From the IMG/VR virus record IMGVR_UViG_3300032093_000278, positions 1 to 42,229 of that record: a stretch of DNA of 42,229 bases; one strand, given 5' to 3'. Below, in pieces: positions 6,016 to 12,782 of the stretch. This DNA comes from a virus. A program made the translations under genes and the position numbers. The notes beneath the pieces are model-generated. The model was given only the letters and a program-made list of their open reading frames with translations. It ran no database searches and had not been told where the DNA came from. The first letter of the stretch is position 1. The number at the start of each line of letters is the position of its first letter.

Positions 6016-6715
6016 CACCGCACACCTCGTCGACGGCCCCTGCGCCGTCACCGCCATCGCAGCCGCGCATCAGGCGGTCGTCGTCCGCTTGACGCCCGCG
6101 CCGCCCATCATGCGCGAGCGGCTGCCCGCCGGCCACACCCTGGTCGGCCTGTGCGGCGCGGCCGGCTCGGGCAAGAGCACGGCCGGCGACATCCTGGTGG
6201 ACCGTCACGGGTTCACCAGTTGGGCCTTCGCCGAGCCGCTGCGCGACATGCTTAGCGCAGCTTTCGAGCCTGCAGGCATCGACCACCGCTGGCTCACAGA
6301 GCCGGGACTGAAGGAACAGCGCATCCCCGACATGGGCCCCAGCGGCCGGGAACTGATGCAGAGATTCGGCACTTGCGGCCGAGACATCGACCCATGCTTT
6401 TGGGTACGCCTGACCTCCATGGCGCTGGGCCTCAACGACCTGCCAGACAGCGCACCGGTTCACGACCGCATCGTCATCACCGACGTGCGCTACCCCGAAG
6501 AAGCAGCCTGGATCCAGGCCCTCGGTGGTCACGTCGTGCTGGTCGACCGCCCGCAGGCCGTACCCGTGCGCGCCCACGAAAGCGAGGCGCACTACCGCCG
6601 GCTCGGGCACACCGCCGTCATCGACAACAGCGGCGGCCTGGAGCAGCTGCACGCGCAGGTGTCGCAGGCGCTGCTGCACATCGACATGCTCGACGACCTG
6701 CCGCTGATGCCCTGA
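6008..6715 (+). CDS. Deoxynucleoside monophosphate kinase
   Basis: The protein has 235 residues. A P-loop GAAGSGKST (about 50-58) is followed by a FAEPLRDML stretch, a GRELMQRFGT motif with a nearby DPCFWV, and the IVITDVRYPEEA segment; this set marks the phage dNMP kinase family related to T4 gp1. It would phosphorylate dNMPs to dNDPs for phage DNA synthesis. ATG 6008 overlaps the end of the previous gene; an upstream ATG at 5972 would add only a Thr/Pro-rich stretch. The gene belongs to the rightward early operon. Confidence 0.8.
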   Translation: MSDTAHLVDGPCAVTAIAAAHQAVVVRLTPAPPIMRERLPAGHTLVGLCGAAGSGKSTAGDILVDRHGFTSWAFAEPLRDMLSAAFEPAGIDHRWLTEPGLKEQRIPDMGPSGRELMQRFGTCGRDIDPCFWVRLTSMALGLNDLPDSAPVHDRIVITDVRYPEEAAWIQALGGHVVLVDRPQAVPVRAHESEAHYRRLGHTAVIDNSGGLEQLHAQVSQALLHIDMLDDLPLMP

Positions 6716-6721
6716 CGCGCC

Positions 6722-7252
6722 ATGGGACGCACCGCAAAGCCCCGCCGCGCCTACAGGCCACGCCCCGTGATTGCCGACACCGTCGAGACCGCCATCGCCC
6801 GCGCCGGCCTGCTGCCCGAGTCGTCGCGCCAAGCGCTGCGCGCGCCGATCATCGCGGCACTGGACGGCCTGCGCACCGGCACCGGCCAATGGCCCGCCTG
6901 GCGCAGCATGGCCGATGCGCTGAACGTCGCCGAACAGCTGGCAGCGGACGGCATCGCCAGCAATCACGCCGGCACCATCGTCGCAGCCCAGTCCGTTCTG
7001 GCCGACCTGCATGCGCGCCTGGCCGAGGGTGCACCCTGGACGCTGCGCGCCGCCGAGCTCAAGGCGCTGCAGGACGGCGCCGAGATCGCCGAGATCCAGC
7101 TCGAGTACGCCAGCCAGGGCGAGGTCGCCGACGCCATCGAAAGCGTCAAGCGCCGCGTGGCCGGCGCACTGGCCGGCAGTGTCGGCGCAGACACCACCGT
7201 GTGCATTGGCGGCTTGGGCCGCGACCGCACGACCGTCGACGCCACCGCATGA
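6722..7252 (+). CDS. Unknown 176-residue early protein
   Basis: The product starts with a basic segment (MGRTAKPRRAYRPRPV) and is otherwise a predicted all-helical protein (AEQLAADGIASNHAGTIVA; ELKALQDGAEIAEIQLEYA). I recall similar proteins of unknown role in phages of this type. It starts six bases after the kinase gene and overlaps the next start (ATGA). Confidence 0.7.
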   Translation: MGRTAKPRRAYRPRPVIADTVETAIARAGLLPESSRQALRAPIIAALDGLRTGTGQWPAWRSMADALNVAEQLAADGIASNHAGTIVAAQSVLADLHARLAEGAPWTLRAAELKALQDGAEIAEIQLEYASQGEVADAIESVKRRVAGALAGSVGADTTVCIGGLGRDRTTVDATA

Positions 7253-7545
7253 CCACCGCCACCCGCCCGCCCGGCCGCGTCCAGGCCGCGATCCTGGGTC
7301 TGCTGCAGGACATGCAGCCCCGCAAGCCGCTCGAGGTCCAGCAGGCCTTGGGCATCACCAACACCAGTGCCGACAACGCCCTCAGAACCCTGGCCGCGTC
7401 CGGCTTGGTGCTCAGGCAGCCTGACGGCGCGTACATCAACCGCGGCGGCGATGTCGACCAGGCCCTGTGCCGCGCGGTCAGCGTGTGGGCGTATGCGGCG
7501 CGGCTGAAGACTCTTTCCACCCACCCAGCAAAGGTGACCACTTGA
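7249..7545 (+). CDS. Winged-helix DNA-binding protein
   Basis: The protein has 98 residues. Residues about 10-65 form a winged-helix pattern: VQAAILGLLQDM, KPLEVQQALGITNTSADNALRTLAASGLVLR, then GAYINRGG as the wing. It resembles small HTH proteins that bind DNA in phage early operons. Start and stop overlap both neighbours, so it is coupled to them. Target is unknown. Confidence 0.65.
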   Translation: MTTATRPPGRVQAAILGLLQDMQPRKPLEVQQALGITNTSADNALRTLAASGLVLRQPDGAYINRGGDVDQALCRAVSVWAYAARLKTLSTHPAKVTT

Positions 7546-7925
7546 ACCAGACCACACCCACCGGCACCACACACGCGGCGCCGGACACCACCCGCGCGGC
7601 CACCGACGTCGACGAGTTCATCAACGCGTTGGACGGCGGCATGGTGGCCCAGAAGCTGAGCGTCGCGCTTAGCAAGGCCGCGGCCGCTGCCATGGACCAC
7701 GACGAGAAGAGCGAGGTCACGATCAAGCTGACCTTCGAGCGCCTGTCGGGCACGTTCCAGTGCCGCGTCGAGCACGAGCTCAAGTTCCGCCAGCCCACGA
7801 TGGACGGCGAGACCAGCGAGAAAGAGAAGCGCGCCACCGTGCTGTGGGTTGGCCGGTATGGCCGCCTGAGCATGCTGCCGCCCGACGTCACCCGCGGCGG
7901 TCAAGCCACGCTGCCCAACACCTGA
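7542..7925 (+). CDS. Unknown 127-residue early protein
   Basis: The start is TTG 7542, in a TTGA overlap with the previous stop and preceded by AAAGG. The protein has a Thr-rich N-terminus, then an acidic helix (DVDEFINALDGGMVAQKL) and beta-rich sequence (SEVTIKLTFERLSGTFQCRVEHELKF). It sits directly before the DUF2303 gene, a common pairing by my recollection. Function is unknown. Confidence 0.65.
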   Translation: MNQTTPTGTTHAAPDTTRAATDVDEFINALDGGMVAQKLSVALSKAAAAAMDHDEKSEVTIKLTFERLSGTFQCRVEHELKFRQPTMDGETSEKEKRATVLWVGRYGRLSMLPPDVTRGGQATLPNT

Positions 7926-7940
7926 TCGCAGATCCCATCC

Positions 7941-8762
7941 ATGTTCACGCAAGACGCGATTCAAGAACTCGGCCGGCCTCAAGCCATCGCCGCCGCGCTG
8001 GCTGCGATCCTCCAGCACGCCGATCACGGCCTGGGCATCGTCGCACTGCCCGAAGAGTTCAAGGTCACCGACCTCGAACCCTACATGCCGGCCCGCCGGC
8101 GGCAGCGCGGCCAGATGGACACCCAGTCGCTCGGCGACTTTGCCACCTACGTCGACAACCAAGCCGATGAAGGCGCCAGCGTCTTCGTCAACGCCGCGGC
8201 CATGAAGGCCACCGCAGTCCTGAACCTCGGCATTCCCGGACAACCGGGCCACTGCGACCACATCGCCAGCTACTCGCCGCCCGCCACAGCAGCCTACAGA
8301 GCGCTGCGCGAAATCGCCTCCGGCCAGCACCCGCAGGCCCGCATCGCCGAGTTCCTCGAGGACTGGCTCGACCACATCAGCGCCGAACGCGATGGCCAGG
8401 CGATCGACGCCAAGAAGGCCATCGCATCGATCCGCCGCATCACCATCGAAGCACTCCGCAAGCAGGAGACGACTTCCGAGCAGCTGCGCGCCGAGCAAAG
8501 CACCTTCGAAAGCATCACCGCCTCCAGCCGCGACCTGACCCTGCCGTCGTTCATCAACTTCCGCTGCGTGCCGTACCTGGAGATGCAGGAGCGCACCTTC
8601 CGCATGCGCCTGGGCCTGATCACCAGCGACAAGCCCGCGCTGACGCTGCGCGTCGCGAGCTTTGAGCTGCACATCGAGCAGATGGGCGAGGAGCTTTGCC
8701 AGCGCGTCCGCGACGCCGTTGCAGACCTGCCGGTGATTGCCGGCAGCTTCAGCCCGCGCTGA
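7941..8762 (+). CDS. DUF2303 family protein
   Basis: The protein has 273 residues and matches the DUF2303 (YfdQ-like) phage family: LEPYMPARRRQRG near residue 50, DFATYVDNQADEGASVFVN, DHIASYSPPATAAYRALRE and a C-terminal FRMRLGLITSDKPALTLRV. These proteins occur in early regions of temperate phages and have no established biochemical role. Length is normal for the family. The gene is not overlapped by the next one, leaving a 28-base gap. Confidence 0.85.
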   Translation: MFTQDAIQELGRPQAIAAALAAILQHADHGLGIVALPEEFKVTDLEPYMPARRRQRGQMDTQSLGDFATYVDNQADEGASVFVNAAAMKATAVLNLGIPGQPGHCDHIASYSPPATAAYRALREIASGQHPQARIAEFLEDWLDHISAERDGQAIDAKKAIASIRRITIEALRKQETTSEQLRAEQSTFESITASSRDLTLPSFINFRCVPYLEMQERTFRMRLGLITSDKPALTLRVASFELHIEQMGEELCQRVRDAVADLPVIAGSFSPR

Positions 8763-8790
8763 GCACGAAGCGCAAGGACATGGCGTCGTG

Positions 8791-9705
8791 ATGGACTGCA
8801 TCGATCTCTTCGCCGGGGCCGGCGGCTTCAGCACCGGCGCCGCGATGGCCGGCGCCCGCGTGCTGTGGGCTGCCAACCACTGGCCCGCGGCGGTGCACTG
8901 GCACGCCGCAAACCACCCGGCCACCGTGCACGCCTGCCAGGACCTGCAGCAAGCCGACTTCCACGACGCGCCGGCCCACGACCTGCTGCTGGCCAGCCCC
9001 GCTTGCCAGGGCCACAGCCGGGCCCGTGGCGCCGACAAGCCGCACCACGATGCTCAGCGCGCTACAGCCTGGGCCGTCGTCGCCTGCGCGGAGGTGCACC
9101 GGCCCTTTGTGGTTGTGGTCGAGAACGTCGCCGAGTTCGCGTCCTGGACGCTCTACCCGGCCTGGTGCGCCGCGATGCACGCCCTGGGCTACGCTTTGGC
9201 GCCGCTGGTGCTGGACACAGCCGACCACGGCGTTCCGCAGCACCGCCGCCGGCTGTTCATCGTGGCCACCCGCAGCAAGCATCCGGTCGACTTGCGGCTG
9301 CCGCGTCGAGCACATGCCTCCGCGTCCAAAGTCCTGGATTTCAGCGCAGGCCGGTGGTCAGCCATCGACAAGCCGGGCCGCAGCGCCAAGACTCTGGCCC
9401 GCATCGCCGCCGGGCGCCAGCGCTTCGGCGCGCGCTTCGTGGCGCCGTTCTACGGCTCAGGCTCTGGCGAGACCGGCCGCAGCCTGGAGAGGCCCATCGG
9501 CACCTTGACCACGAAGGCTCGCTGGGCGCTGATCGACGGCGCCCGCATGCGCATGGTGCTGGCCAGCGAGGGGCGCGAGCTCATGGGCTTTCCGGCGGAC
9601 TACAAGCTGCCGGCGAGCGAGCCGCAGGCGTGGCACCTGTTAGGGAATGCCGTGTCGCCTGTGGTGGCTTGCGACCTGATCGAGGCGCTGAGGGCCGCCG
9701 CATGA
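8791..9705 (+). CDS. DNA cytosine-5 methyltransferase
   Basis: The protein has 304 residues. Motif I DLFAGAGGFSTG (5-16) binds S-adenosylmethionine; motif IV SPACQG holds the catalytic Cys (about 72) with PAC instead of the usual PPC; motif VI ENV (about 111-113); motif VIII QHRRRLFIV; and motif X GNAVSPVVA. The variable region is short, about 80 residues, so the recognition site is likely short. It would methylate cytosine in phage DNA, probably protecting it from host restriction. No partner endonuclease is visible, so it acts alone. ATG 8791 is chosen as the codon just before motif I. Confidence 0.9.
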   Translation: MDCIDLFAGAGGFSTGAAMAGARVLWAANHWPAAVHWHAANHPATVHACQDLQQADFHDAPAHDLLLASPACQGHSRARGADKPHHDAQRATAWAVVACAEVHRPFVVVVENVAEFASWTLYPAWCAAMHALGYALAPLVLDTADHGVPQHRRRLFIVATRSKHPVDLRLPRRAHASASKVLDFSAGRWSAIDKPGRSAKTLARIAAGRQRFGARFVAPFYGSGSGETGRSLERPIGTLTTKARWALIDGARMRMVLASEGRELMGFPADYKLPASEPQAWHLLGNAVSPVVACDLIEALRAAA

Positions 9706-10106
9706 ATCGCGCCAACCCGACCGCCGCCACAGCAGCCGCGACTCCATGGGACTGCCTCCTGCGCCAGCCGCCGCAGCGCATGGCCCCGCGCGTCGACCCC
9801 GACCAGCAGATGGCTCAGCCCGGCACGAAGCTGGCCAGGCTGCTGGCGGTCCTGGCCGAGCGCGGCAGCTGCACGACGCTGACGCTGTCGGCCTGCACCG
9901 ACCTCGAGTCTCGCCAGGTCTGGGGCCTGCTGAAAGCACCGCGCGCCATCGGGCAGGTGGAGTTCGTCGATGGCCGCTGGCAGCTGGTGCACGGATTCGC
10001 CGGCCGCGACGTTGAGCGCGCCGCTGCTCTGCTGCGCGATCTGGGGTGGCGGGTGCTGCGGCCGAGCGTTGGGGGTAAGGCGGACCAAATGGCCGCGCAG
10101 GCTTGA
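9702..10106 (+). CDS. Small winged-helix-like protein
   Basis: The protein has 134 residues and starts in an ATGA overlap with the methyltransferase. Residues about 40-100 (TKLARLLAVLAERGSCTTLTLSAC, SRQVWGLLKAPRAIGQVEFVDGRWQLV) suggest a winged helix. It is the last gene before the integron and marks the left phage flank. Function is unknown; DNA binding is inferred. Confidence 0.65.
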   Translation: MNRANPTAATAAATPWDCLLRQPPQRMAPRVDPDQQMAQPGTKLARLLAVLAERGSCTTLTLSACTDLESRQVWGLLKAPRAIGQVEFVDGRWQLVHGFAGRDVERAAALLRDLGWRVLRPSVGGKADQMAAQA

Positions 10107-10123
10107 GAAGATGCGACGGTGCG

Positions 10124-10167
10124 GCAGGCCGTATGGTGGCGCCGCTTGAGCTACCAATTCGGCCTGC
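10124..10167 (-). repeat. Degenerate terminal attC (attC0)
   Basis: The ends GCAGGCCG and CGGCCTGC are inverted repeats. On the minus strand the R'' box reads GCCGAAT and is preceded by GCAG, matching the other end of the unit (after 10402). The opposite R' box has lost GTT (ACGGCC). It probably no longer recombines and would fix the left end of the array to the phage genome. Confidence 0.45.
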
Positions 10168-10183
10168 GGGCCAAGGAGAAAAC

Positions 10184-10397
10184 CATGAACGACGAAGAGC
10201 AGCGGGAATTGGTAACCGCCGTGGAAAAGCAGATTGCGTTTTTGCTGGCTGACCTGGAGAAGCGCACCGGCTGTTACGTGGACGGCCTGGCACTGAGAAA
10301 CACAGAGGTCACAAGGGTGTCCAGCTCGGAGCCCGAATACCTTCGGCGCGTGGAGGTTGACTTGCGCCGCCAGCCCGGTTCGCGCTGGCAGACGTGA
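10184..10397 (+). CDS. Cassette gene, unknown 70-residue protein
   Basis: The start is ATG 10184, seven bases after AAGGAG; an upstream GTG at 10119 would run through attC0 and is not favoured. The product is short and acidic (MNDEEQRELVTAVEKQIAFLL), with a central ADLEKRTGCYVDGLAL segment. The stop is five bases before attC1. I recognise no family. It is the outermost unit, bounded by attC0 and attC1. Confidence 0.6.
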
Positions 10398-10401
10398 GCA
10401 G

Positions 10402-10490
10402 GCCCAACGCGGAGTTCAGCGGCCCGCCTGCGCCGCTGGTGGAAGGCGCGGACCTGCCGTAGGCGGGTCCGCTGCAACGCACAGTTGGGC
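10402..10490 (-). repeat. attC1 recombination site
   Basis: Boxes GCCCAAC (10402-10408) and GTTGGGC (10484-10490) bracket an imperfect palindrome; inner arms CAGCGG and CCGCTG pair. On the minus strand the first arm has two extra bases (G and A), and the crossover box reads CGTTGGGC, so polarity is minus. Confidence 0.85.
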
Positions 10491-10518
10491 GGCTGCCGCC
10501 CGTAGCGAAGGAATGGCG

Positions 10519-10932
10519 ATGGCACTTGAAGAGATGAAGACGATGGCCGACGCGCTGCGTTGGGCACTGCGGCGGATTGACACTGCCGGGTTGGGCTGCG
10601 GCGAATACTTTGACCGCGCTGAAGCGCTGCTCAACACCGCGCCGGACGTTCCGACACAGGTGTACAGCTACTGGCCGGACGGCAGCCGCCAGTACATGGA
10701 GCTGGACCATTGGCCACAACGCTCCGAGCTGCCTGCGGCTGCCGTGAGCTTTGAAATGGCCGTGCCTGACCCGTCGGTTCCAGTGCCGCGACCCAACACC
10801 GAAGCCGCAGCCCTGGCGGCGGCGAAGGCCGAGAACATTCGGCTGCAGCAGCGCGTGGAGTGGCTGGAGAGACTGCATCTGTACCGCGAAGACGGCCACT
10901 CGGACGTGCATGACGGCATGGCCCGCCCTTGA
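10519..10932 (+). CDS. Cassette gene, unknown 137-residue protein
   Basis: ATG 10519 is chosen because AAGGA then sits six bases upstream; an ATG at 10513 would be too close. The protein is helical at the N-terminus (EEMKTMADALRWALRRIDTAG) and ends with a coiled-coil-like helix (AEAAALAAAKAENIRLQQRVEWLERLH is its approximate span, about residues 95-120). A middle YSYWPDGSRQYMELDHW segment is aromatic. The stop is one base before attC2. No family is recognised. Confidence 0.65.
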   Translation: MALEEMKTMADALRWALRRIDTAGLGCGEYFDRAEALLNTAPDVPTQVYSYWPDGSRQYMELDHWPQRSELPAAAVSFEMAVPDPSVPVPRPNTEAAALAAAKAENIRLQQRVEWLERLHLYREDGHSDVHDGMARP

Positions 10933-10933
10933 C

Positions 10934-11012
10934 GCCCAACGTTCGAGGTAACGCGGGCTAAACGGCCCGCACGAAAGGTGACTATGACCACAGAAGTAGC
11001 AGGCCGTTTGGC
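10934..11012 (-). repeat. Weak attC2 site
   Basis: The crossover box CGTTGGGC is clear on the minus strand (10941-10934). The partner box is probably GCCAAAC (11012-11006), preceded by GAGG as the other unit end predicts. The arms pair poorly; a small GCGGGC/GCCCGC hairpin sits inside (10953-10970). The next gene's first codons overlap its right end, so this site may be inactive and its two flanking units may move together. Confidence 0.55.
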
Positions 11013-11358
11013 CTCGCCGTTGACCGAGGGGTTGGGCCTCAACGCCACAGAACGAGCCGCGTTTGAAGCGTGGGCCTCCAAGAAGTGGGGAAGCGAAGCC
11101 TACCGACACACCAGCGAAACAAGCGGGGAGTGGGAAGCATGGCAGGCCGCCCGCGTTGACCTGCTGGCCGCGCTTCAGTGGTACGCAGATGGCCTGCACT
11201 TCGACAAGGCCAGCCCGGATGCCTGGGACACCGTGAGCGGAGAGCCTCAGAACTGGTGGTGTGACGAGGCCGGAACTGCGACCGTTGAAGACGGTTCTAT
11301 TGCGGCGATGACGCTGCGCGGCGAACTCACGGCCGCCCAGATTCGGGCGCTGGATTGA
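10984..11358 (+). CDS. Cassette gene, unknown 124-residue protein
   Basis: ATG 10984 follows AAAGG at about six bases; GTG 10978 is an alternative. The protein has an FEAWASKKWGSEAYRHTSETSGEWEAW-like region near residues 28-54, split here as FEAWASKKWGSEAY and EWEAWQAARVDLL, then an acidic middle. Short proteins with FEAW...W..WQ..R are common in phages as small unknowns. The start lies inside attC2 and the stop two bases before attC3. Confidence 0.65.
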   Translation: MTTEVAGRLASPLTEGLGLNATERAAFEAWASKKWGSEAYRHTSETSGEWEAWQAARVDLLAALQWYADGLHFDKASPDAWDTVSGEPQNWWCDEAGTATVEDGSIAAMTLRGELTAAQIRALD

Positions 11359-11359
11359 G

Positions 11360-11417
11360 GCCCAACGGGCCGGTTCAGGGGCCGCCGTAGGCGGTCCCTT
11401 GGAACCGGGTGTTAGGC
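11360..11417 (-). repeat. attC3 recombination site
   Basis: Boxes GCCCAAC (11360-11366) and GTTAGGC (11411-11417) enclose arms with CCGGTTC/GAACCGG and GCCGCC/GGCGG pairing around a three-base loop. The minus-strand first arm is two bases longer; the R' box reads CGTTGGGC on that strand. Compact 58-bp site. Confidence 0.9.
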
Positions 11418-11451
11418 GGCTGGTGGACGAAGCAAAGAAAGGATGAGTGCA

Positions 11452-11679
11452 ATGGACACGGTACAAATCATGACGCTGGCGAAACTGGCCGGACATTGGC
11501 AGGCTGAAGCTGATAGCGGAGCCGGCAGCCAAGATCGGCGCACCGCACTGCGCGAGTGCGCCGACACCTTGCGCATGCTGTGTGAGGTGCGGTTCGAGGA
11601 CTGCCCGCATGCGGCGCCGCATCGCTACTGCGCCGAGTGCCCAGTGAAACCCTGTCCGATTGGCTTGGGGCAGCGCTGA
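11452..11679 (+). CDS. Cassette gene, small Cys-rich protein (75 residues)
   Basis: ATG 11452 has AAAGG about eight bases upstream; ATG 11443 is less well placed. The N-terminal half is helical (IMTLAKLAGHWQAEAD), the C-terminal half has cysteines (CADTLRMLCEVRFEDCPH, YCAECPVKPC) that could bind zinc. It overlaps the next gene by TGATG, so both are made together. It shares one cassette with that gene. No family recognised. Confidence 0.6.
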   Translation: MDTVQIMTLAKLAGHWQAEADSGAGSQDRRTALRECADTLRMLCEVRFEDCPHAAPHRYCAECPVKPCPIGLGQR

Positions 11680-11930
11680 TGGCATGCACACACACGCGAT
11701 GGGTCTACGACCCGCCCTACGAGGACGACTGGACGGGCGAGTGGATCACGCCGGAGCCCCGCGAGGTTGGCACGTCCGTGGACATCGACACCGGCCGCTT
11801 CCGCTGCACCCAGTGTGGCGAGGTCGGCTACTACACGGGCCTGTGGCGCGACTTTCACGAAAGGGGCATCCCGTGCCCGGGTTCGGATGGGGTGCGCCGC
11901 GGGCCGCCTAACGTGGAGGTAAGCGGGTGA
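11679..11930 (+). CDS. Cassette gene, zinc-ribbon-like protein (83 residues)
   Basis: The start ATG 11679 overlaps the previous stop. The N-terminus reads MACTHTRWVYDPPYEDDW; residues 50-58 hold FRCTQCGEV, a CxxC knuckle, and another Cys follows near 75. With the N-terminal Cys/His it could form one zinc site. Related small proteins with CTHTRW...RCTQCGE occur in phages by my recollection. Its last eight codons lie inside attC4 and its stop overlaps the next start (GTGA). Confidence 0.65.
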   Translation: MACTHTRWVYDPPYEDDWTGEWITPEPREVGTSVDIDTGRFRCTQCGEVGYYTGLWRDFHERGIPCPGSDGVRRGPPNVEVSG

Positions 11931-11999
11931 CGCCCATGCAAAGCAACGAACAACCACCGACGCCTGCCGGCGGCACTCCGCTTGACCGCAGGGTTAGGC
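11906..11999 (-). repeat. attC4 recombination site
   Basis: GCCTAAC (11906-11912) and GTTAGGC (11993-11999) bracket arms AAGCGG/CCGCTT. On the minus strand the first arm has extra C and A, exactly the two extra-helical positions of canonical attC sites. The site holds the end of one gene and the ribosome-binding site and start of the next. Confidence 0.9.
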
Positions 12000-12277
12000 G
12001 TGTTGTGTGCGCCGCCATACGCGCCGCAGACGGAACGCTGCTGCTTGGCGTGCGCCACTACAGCCGCGACATGCACGAACAGATTGCGGCCAGGCGCGAC
12101 GGCGAGAAGTTCAAGCACCGGCACGACGAAGACCAAGGGTTCGTTGACCAGTGGGGCGTTTACATGACCCGCGAGGAAGCGTACCGCGTGGCCGATGAGC
12201 AGGGCCAGATTTGGGACTGGCGCGCGTGCGGCAACGGCCTGGAAGGCCGCAAGCTGTACTCCGAGGGGCTGTATTGA
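11927..12277 (+). CDS. Cassette gene, conserved phage protein of unknown function
   Basis: GTG 11927 follows GGAGG at eight bases and overlaps the previous stop. The conserved part starts near residue 26 (VVCAAIRAADGTLLLGVRHY) and continues with DQGFVDQWGVYMTREEAYRVADEQGQI and a YSEGLY end; I recognise this as a family of short phage proteins without known function. About 24 N-terminal residues are encoded by attC4. A start at GTG 12005, inside the cassette proper, is the alternative and would leave only the conserved domain. Confidence 0.7.
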   Translation: MTPMQSNEQPPTPAGGTPLDRRVRRVVCAAIRAADGTLLLGVRHYSRDMHEQIAARRDGEKFKHRHDEDQGFVDQWGVYMTREEAYRVADEQGQIWDWRACGNGLEGRKLYSEGLY

Positions 12278-12281
12278 ACAC

Positions 12282-12381
12282 GCCTAACGTTCGAGTGGAG
12301 GCGACCAAGGAGGCGCCGCGATGATGGACACCGACCAGAACTCACCCGCCGACGCGGGTCGCCTCGCACGAGGGGTTGTGC
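12282..12381 (-). repeat. attC5 recombination site
   Basis: GCCTAAC (12282-12288) and GTTGTGC (12375-12381) enclose a nine-base perfect arm (GAGGCGACC / GGTCGCCTC). The loop contains AAGGAGG and ATGATG, the ribosome-binding site and start of the DUF4326 gene. On the minus strand the crossover box is CGTTAGGC. Confidence 0.85.
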
Positions 12382-12731
12382 CGCCGGCCCCGAAGCGGGT
12401 GCAACTCTCGCGCGTCAAAGGCTGGCGCATGCCGAACAACACCGTTAAGGTGGACCGCAGCACCCGTTGGGGCAATCCGTACAAGACGCACAGCGACGGA
12501 TATCCGATGACGCCAGAGGTGGCAGTCGGATGTTTCTCGGCGCTGCTGAGGGGTGACTCTGCTGGCTGGGTGATGCGCGACACACTCACGACGCCCCACG
12601 ACGTAAAAACGCTGCTGCGCGGCAAGAACCTGGCGTGCTGGTGCGCGCTGGATCAGCCCTGCCATGCCGACGTGCTGATGCGGCTGGCGAACGACGAGCG
12701 GCACAACGTTGCAATTAAGCGGCTGCCGTAG
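12321..12731 (+). CDS. Cassette gene, DUF4326 protein
   Basis: The protein has 136 residues. The DUF4326 domain spans about 25-130: PKRVQLSRVKGWRMP, VKVDRSTRWGNPY, a helical middle and LLRGKNLACWCALDQPCHADVL, with the conserved CWC and C-H residues. The domain is common in phages and bacteria; its function is not established, though the Cys/His set suggests metal or nucleotide binding. ATG 12321 follows AAGGAGG at seven bases, all within attC5. The stop lies within attC6. Thus the first 24 residues and the last several come from recombination-site DNA. Confidence 0.85.
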   Translation: MMDTDQNSPADAGRLARGVVPPAPKRVQLSRVKGWRMPNNTVKVDRSTRWGNPYKTHSDGYPMTPEVAVGCFSALLRGDSAGWVMRDTLTTPHDVKTLLRGKNLACWCALDQPCHADVLMRLANDERHNVAIKRLP

Positions 12732-12758
12732 GCAGTCCGCTTGAATTGCGTGTTCGGC
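12701..12758 (-). repeat. attC6 recombination site
   Basis: GCACAAC (12701-12707) and GTTCGGC (12752-12758) enclose arms AATT..AAGCGG..CTGCC and GGCAG..CCGCTT..AATT. On the minus strand the first arm has extra C and A; the crossover box reads CGTTGTGC. Best-formed site of the array, 58 bp, belonging to the helicase-methyltransferase cassette. Confidence 0.9.
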
Positions 12759-12782
12759 TTCACTGGTGGCGCACAACGACTG

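Noticed and set aside
4734-9038. Long minus-strand frames of 429, 604 and 630 residues
   Set aside because: They lie opposite the tightly overlapped early operon including the kinase and DUF2303 genes; composition is shadow-like.
10309-11691. Long minus-strand frame of 460 residues across the cassettes
   Set aside because: It passes through two attC sites, has no domain-like sequence and is the antisense shadow of small genes with good ribosome-binding sites.
10402-12758. CRISPR array reading of the repeated GCCCAAC/GTTAGGC boxes
   Set aside because: The repeats are short inverted boxes around hairpins, spacing varies widely and genes lie between them.
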